A DNA stretch of 64,000 nucleotides, from assembly GCA_030612725.1 (NCBI GenBank), contig JAUWNJ010000007.1, forward strand, positions 1 to 64,000. The letters run 5' to 3'. Source of the DNA: Planctomycetales bacterium. GTDB lineage: Bacteria > Planctomycetota > Phycisphaerae > SM23-33. Of this stretch, positions 60,866 to 64,000 are shown one piece after another (position 1 is the first letter of the stretch; each line of letters begins with the position of its first letter). Made by a program: the position numbers and the translations under genes. The notes below the pieces were generated by a model. The model was not told where the DNA came from. It ran no database searches and saw only the letters and a program-made list of their open reading frames with translations.

Positions 60866-62770
60866 TTGTTTGTGATACGAGTAGAAAGCGAAGATGAATT
60901 GAACGAGATAAGAAACAGATATATTGTCGCATGTATCACTTTGTTGGCGGTTTCCCTGTCGGTACAGGCCCAAACGTCCGATGGGAATCGCAAACCTCTG
61001 TCTGAACCTTTTGCCGAAGGTGAGATGAAGAGGCAATACTTCGGTTCGGATCGGACGGTCCGGCTTCTTGGCGAAATTGCCCGCAACGGGATCGATCCTC
61101 TCGAACGGGAAAGAGCGGTAATGGACCTTGGGCGAACGAACAACCCAGTTGCTCTGGCGCTGCTGAAGCAGGCGATCTCGGATAAGGACCGGCGCGTGCG
61201 TTCTGCCGCTGCCTTGGCGCTGTGTAATTTCACTTCTGTCGAAGCCGCCGACCTGCTCGCAGGGGCGCTGAAAAGACCGGATTCGTCGAATGAAGGTCCC
61301 GCCGGGGCCTTGAGGGCCGCCCGAAGCGTCAGGTGGCCTGCACTGACCGAATCGCTGGAAGACCTCCTCGATTACCCCGCCCCCATCGTCCGAGCAAACG
61401 CACTCGATGCGCTGACCGAGCTACCCAAAGCCGTCGATGCGAAGACCTTACGAAAACTCCTGTCCGACAGCAACGTCGCCGTTCGTCTGGCGGCGGCGAG
61501 AAACGCCGCACTTCTCAAACCTGATTCGCTTCTGGCAGAAGCGTTAGCCAAGCAGGCCAGGGATGACGTCCCAGCCGTTCGGGGTCGGTGCCTGGCTGCA
61601 CTGGGACGCCACGGGGCGGGGAAATACATACCCCTGCTGATAACCGGCGGCCGCGACAAAAATCCGCTTCTGCGCATCGGCGCGGTGGAAGGTTTCACGT
61701 TAGCCGGTAAGGGCGAAAAAATCGCCGCTTTTCTGGACGACGACTCGACGCCGGTCCGATTGGCGGCTGTTCGGAGCGCAGGAAAACTCAAGCGGACCGA
61801 GTGCATCGACAGACTCTTCGCAATCATGCTCGGAACACCTCCGTCCGAGACCCACCTGGCCGCTCGAAACTCACTCGCGCAAATGGGTGCGCCGAAAACC
61901 ATCGCCGCCAAGGCCGGTGAACTGATGGAAAAGATCGCCCCGGAGTATTTCAGGCTCCTCGGTCGGGGGAAAATCAAAATTCCCGATCAGGGACGTCAGC
62001 AACTTATCCGACGGATAGAAAAGATCCGTCGAAACCTCAAGGCGCTGAGTTACTTACTTGGAGCGGCCAAAAGCACACAGGCATACAAAACACATCTTGA
62101 CCTGCTGAAAGGTGTACATGTACAGGACTCGCTGCTGGAACAACTGGCTTTGTCCATGGGGCAAATTTCCGAGAGTCGGGCAACCGAACCGATAGTGAAA
62201 CAGATGAAGAATTGTGCTGATTTCTCCGAAAGGGCCTTGAGAATCATGTCAAGGAACCCGGATGTCAAGATAATCCTTCCAGAAGACAACTCTTCCGGTC
62301 TGATGCACGCAGCAGTGGCGATGAAGATTTCCGAGGCGCTGCCCATAGTGATGCGGTTCAGTTCGATGGGATTCGGACGGTTACGGGCACAACGCTCGGC
62401 GTGGACGGCCGATATGCTGATGCCTGCACTGGTCGATAAGCAAACCCGACCGGCCGTTATCGCCGAACTCCGAAAACAGGTGAACCGGAATTACGCTGCG
62501 CGTGGTTTCCAGGTGGATTCACCCGAGTATCGCAAGGCAAAATCGCGAGAGTATACATCGCTGCGGTGCAGGTTCGAATCGGCCAAGTCACTGGGGCGAA
62601 TGAAAGCCGACGAAGCCGTCGAAGACCTTCGCTGGGTCATTACCGAAGACCGCATGGACCAGCGCGTGATGCACGCCGCAGCCTGGGCGATTCAGAAAGT
62701 TACCGGCAGGATGCCCGCCGTTACCATGCCAAAACCACATCATGGCGATTGGATCATAAAAGATTATTGA
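60866..62770 (+). CDS. Secreted HEAT-repeat protein
   Basis: About 634 residues. Only non-ATG starts precede the signal peptide (TTG 60866 or GTG 60872; IVACITLLAVSLSVQAQ). HEAT/PBS-lyase repeats dominate: DLGRTNNPVALALLKQA, RVRSAAALALCNFTSVEAAD and similar units. It follows the ABC operon and precedes the four-helix-bundle cassette. Likely an extracytoplasmic scaffold; no enzyme motif seen. Confidence 0.78.
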   Translation: MFVIRVESEDELNEIRNRYIVACITLLAVSLSVQAQTSDGNRKPLSEPFAEGEMKRQYFGSDRTVRLLGEIARNGIDPLERERAVMDLGRTNNPVALALLKQAISDKDRRVRSAAALALCNFTSVEAADLLAGALKRPDSSNEGPAGALRAARSVRWPALTESLEDLLDYPAPIVRANALDALTELPKAVDAKTLRKLLSDSNVAVRLAAARNAALLKPDSLLAEALAKQARDDVPAVRGRCLAALGRHGAGKYIPLLITGGRDKNPLLRIGAVEGFTLAGKGEKIAAFLDDDSTPVRLAAVRSAGKLKRTECIDRLFAIMLGTPPSETHLAARNSLAQMGAPKTIAAKAGELMEKIAPEYFRLLGRGKIKIPDQGRQQLIRRIEKIRRNLKALSYLLGAAKSTQAYKTHLDLLKGVHVQDSLLEQLALSMGQISESRATEPIVKQMKNCADFSERALRIMSRNPDVKIILPEDNSSGLMHAAVAMKISEALPIVMRFSSMGFGRLRAQRSAWTADMLMPALVDKQTRPAVIAELRKQVNRNYAARGFQVDSPEYRKAKSREYTSLRCRFESAKSLGRMKADEAVEDLRWVITEDRMDQRVMHAAAWAIQKVTGRMPAVTMPKPHHGDWIIKDY

Positions 62771-62772
62771 TG

Positions 62773-63231
62773 TATAGGCTGTAGGCTTTAGGCTGGGGGT
62801 TTGGAGCGGGTGCGGAAGGAACGAATCAAACCGGCAAGAACCTTGGAAGTTTCGACGCATGATTGAGATACAGATTCGTAAATTTGGTCTTGCAGGTAAC
62901 CGAGACGGTGGGAGAGAGACAGTTGGTACTCAACCTCGCGTACGGAGCCATAGGCAATGTCGAGGAAGCGCAGATACTCTGCCTCGGTTCGGCGTGCACA
63001 GCCCTCAACAATGTTGGACGCAACGGAAACGGACGCACGGCGCAACTGTGCCGTCAGACCGAACTGCTCGGCTTTCGGAAACGACGACGTGGCGCGATAG
63101 ACGGCGACGACCAGTTGGTCTGCCAATTGGAACGCTCGCAAGTTCGTGTGGTCTCTCATCTACAAACGCCTTTCCTATAACCCCCCAACCTATATATAAC
63201 CTACAGCCTATAGCCTACAGCCTATAGCCTA
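62773..63231. mobile_element. Inverted-repeat cassette carrying a four-helix-bundle gene
   Basis: Left end TATAGGCTGTAGGCTTTAGG (62773-) and right end, reverse-complemented, TTTTAGGCTATAGGCTGTAG... with TATAGGCTG units share the same repeated word, then GGGGGTT on the inner side in both. The enclosed length is about 460 bases with a single gene on the minus strand. It lies directly between a HEAT gene and the ribosome-binding site of fhs. Confidence 0.75.
62788..63159 (-). CDS. Four-helix-bundle (S23/IVP/Avd-like) protein
   Basis: 123 residues. The pattern LRAFQLADQLVVAVYRATSS, FGLTAQLRRASVSVASNIVE and the GCARRTEAEYLRFLDIAYGS segment define the four-helix-bundle family also found in 23S rRNA intervening sequences and beside diversity-generating retroelements (Avd). 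The stop codon TAA and the last residues (KPPA) are encoded in the flanking repeat. No reverse transcriptase or template repeat is in the window. Function of solo copies is unknown; RNA or DNA binding is suggested by basic residues in the second helix. Confidence 0.9.
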   Translation of the reverse strand: MRDHTNLRAFQLADQLVVAVYRATSSFPKAEQFGLTAQLRRASVSVASNIVEGCARRTEAEYLRFLDIAYGSVREVEYQLSLSHRLGYLQDQIYESVSQSCVETSKVLAGLIRSFRTRSKPPA

Positions 63232-63245
63232 AAAGGAGAACTCCA

Positions 63246-64000
63246 ATGAGTAAATCGGTACCGTCCGACATTGAAATTTCACGCGCGGCGACGCCCAGGC
63301 CCGTTACCGAGATAGCCCAGGCTGCGGGAATCGCTCCAGACGAACTGGAACCTTATGGTCGAAACAAAGCCAAGATATGCCTGAGCGTCCTCGATCGCCT
63401 CTCCGAGAAGCCCAATGGTAAGTACATCGACGTAACGGCCATTACGCCCACGCCGCTGGGCGAGGGTAAGACCACAACGGCCGTAGGACTGACGCAGGGA
63501 ATGGGACTGATCGGGAAAAACGTATTCCTGTGCATCCGTCAGCCTTCGATGGGTCCGACCTTCGGTATCAAGGGCGGAGCCGCCGGCGGCGGATACAGCC
63601 AGGTCATTCCGATGGAAGAGTTCAACCTGCACCTGACCGGCGACATCCACGCCGTCAGCATCGCCAATAACCTCCTCGCTGCCGCCATCGACGCTCGCAT
63701 CAAACACGAAGACCACGCCACCAACAAGAAGTGGGAAAAGACAGGTCTGCCCCGGCTGAATATAGACCCGTGGAGTATCACCTGGCGGCGAGTTGTGGAC
63801 GTCAACGACGCGGCGCTGCGGGGCGTCGAGATCGGGATAGGCGAGAACTGGATGGACGGGCCTCGGCGAAAGGCGCACTTCACCATCGCCGTCGCCAGCG
63901 AGGTAATGGCCGCCCTGGGACTCGCCGACGACCTGAAGGATTTGCGAAAACGTCTGGGGCGCATGATCATCGGACGGAAACGAAATGGAAAACTCCTGAC
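63246..64000 (+). CDS. fhs: Formate-tetrahydrofolate ligase, 5' part
   Basis: The first 251 residues; the gene runs off the window. AAGGAG lies eight bases before the ATG. The P-loop TPTPLGEGKTTTAVGL occurs at residues 67-82, followed by IRQPSMGPTFGIKGGAAGGG and HLTGDIHAVSIANNLLAAAI, all hallmarks of Fhs. It makes 10-formyl-THF from formate, THF and ATP and belongs to the Wood-Ljungdahl methyl branch or purine supply. Its leader is the right end of the four-helix-bundle cassette. Confidence 0.97.
   Translation, partial: MSKSVPSDIEISRAATPRPVTEIAQAAGIAPDELEPYGRNKAKICLSVLDRLSEKPNGKYIDVTAITPTPLGEGKTTTAVGLTQGMGLIGKNVFLCIRQPSMGPTFGIKGGAAGGGYSQVIPMEEFNLHLTGDIHAVSIANNLLAAAIDARIKHEDHATNKKWEKTGLPRLNIDPWSITWRRVVDVNDAALRGVEIGIGENWMDGPRRKAHFTIAVASEVMAALGLADDLKDLRKRLGRMIIGRKRNGKLL

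Noticed and set aside
62773-63231. 23S rRNA intervening sequence
   Set aside because: The protein family fits, but no rRNA gene is here; the cassette is intergenic.
62773-63231. Diversity-generating retroelement
   Set aside because: An Avd-like protein is present but there is no reverse transcriptase and no template/variable repeat pair.
63181-63245. Riboswitch before fhs
   Set aside because: The leader is the repeat end of the four-helix-bundle cassette, with no recognisable aptamer.

Overview
The window looks like a chromosomal segment of a Planctomycetota bacterium, most likely Phycisphaerae-like. This is an inference from gene content: several HEAT-repeat secreted proteins, a prepilin-type protein, BlaI/BlaR1-like modular sensors, MJ0042 zinc-ribbon proteins, a right-handed beta-helix protein, two uroporphyrinogen-decarboxylase-like proteins and an McsA/McsB arginine-kinase pair. 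There is no rRNA or tRNA to confirm it. Most genes are GC-rich with strong antisense shadow frames; a few modules are clearly more AT-rich and look acquired. Layout: 1-447 is short-unit repeats. 448-4023 (minus) is a pair of family-4-type glycosyltransferases, one fused to an alpha/alpha-barrel domain. 4300-7621 holds a secreted beta-helix protein and a metallophosphoesterase. 7814-10582 is an AT-rich BcgI-like restriction-modification module (nuclease-methylase fusion plus specificity subunit) flanked by related inverted repeats. 10723-17072 has a membrane protein, QueD-like, McsA-McsB, a sugar isomerase-like protein, two zinc-ribbon proteins and an HNH protein. 17401-22461 carries a phosphodiesterase-like lipoprotein, a GH113-like protein, a glycogen-binding domain protein, a MntA-HepT toxin-antitoxin pair and a D-2-hydroxyacid dehydrogenase. 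22593-24824 is a HEAT protein. 24991-32650 (minus) runs from DarT-DarG through xylulokinase, nitroreductase, amidohydrolase and a CRM-domain protein to a GHL10-type hydrolase and a LarA-like protein. 32892-40029 contains a prepilin-like protein, Der, a UroD-like protein, a beta-propeller lipoprotein and PurH. 40068-49833 has a SecD-P1-like lipoprotein beside a duplicated purH tail, then BlaI and a 2,804-residue BlaR1-like chimera. 50033-55240 holds a shortened DapB-like gene, another UroD-like gene, an XRE-S24 repressor and an AvaI/BsoBI-like restriction-modification pair. 55448-60838 is a Gld-like ABC export operon. 60866-64000 has a HEAT protein, a four-helix-bundle gene inside inverted repeats, and the start of fhs. 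The most unusual layer is a large set of palindromes built from short degenerate units (5-10 nt) sitting between genes and sometimes inside them. They supply the C-terminal tails of two unrelated proteins, code for an insert in the BlaR1-like sensor, occupy both junctions of the ABC operon, and enclose a four-helix-bundle (S23/IVP-type) gene in a compact cassette whose repeat even provides the stop codon. I propose that cassette as the best candidate for an undescribed small mobile system, possibly with the gene-less palindromes as its non-autonomous relatives; this is inference. Immunity and conflict systems are also dense: two restriction-modification systems, DarTG, HepT-MntA and an HNH protein.
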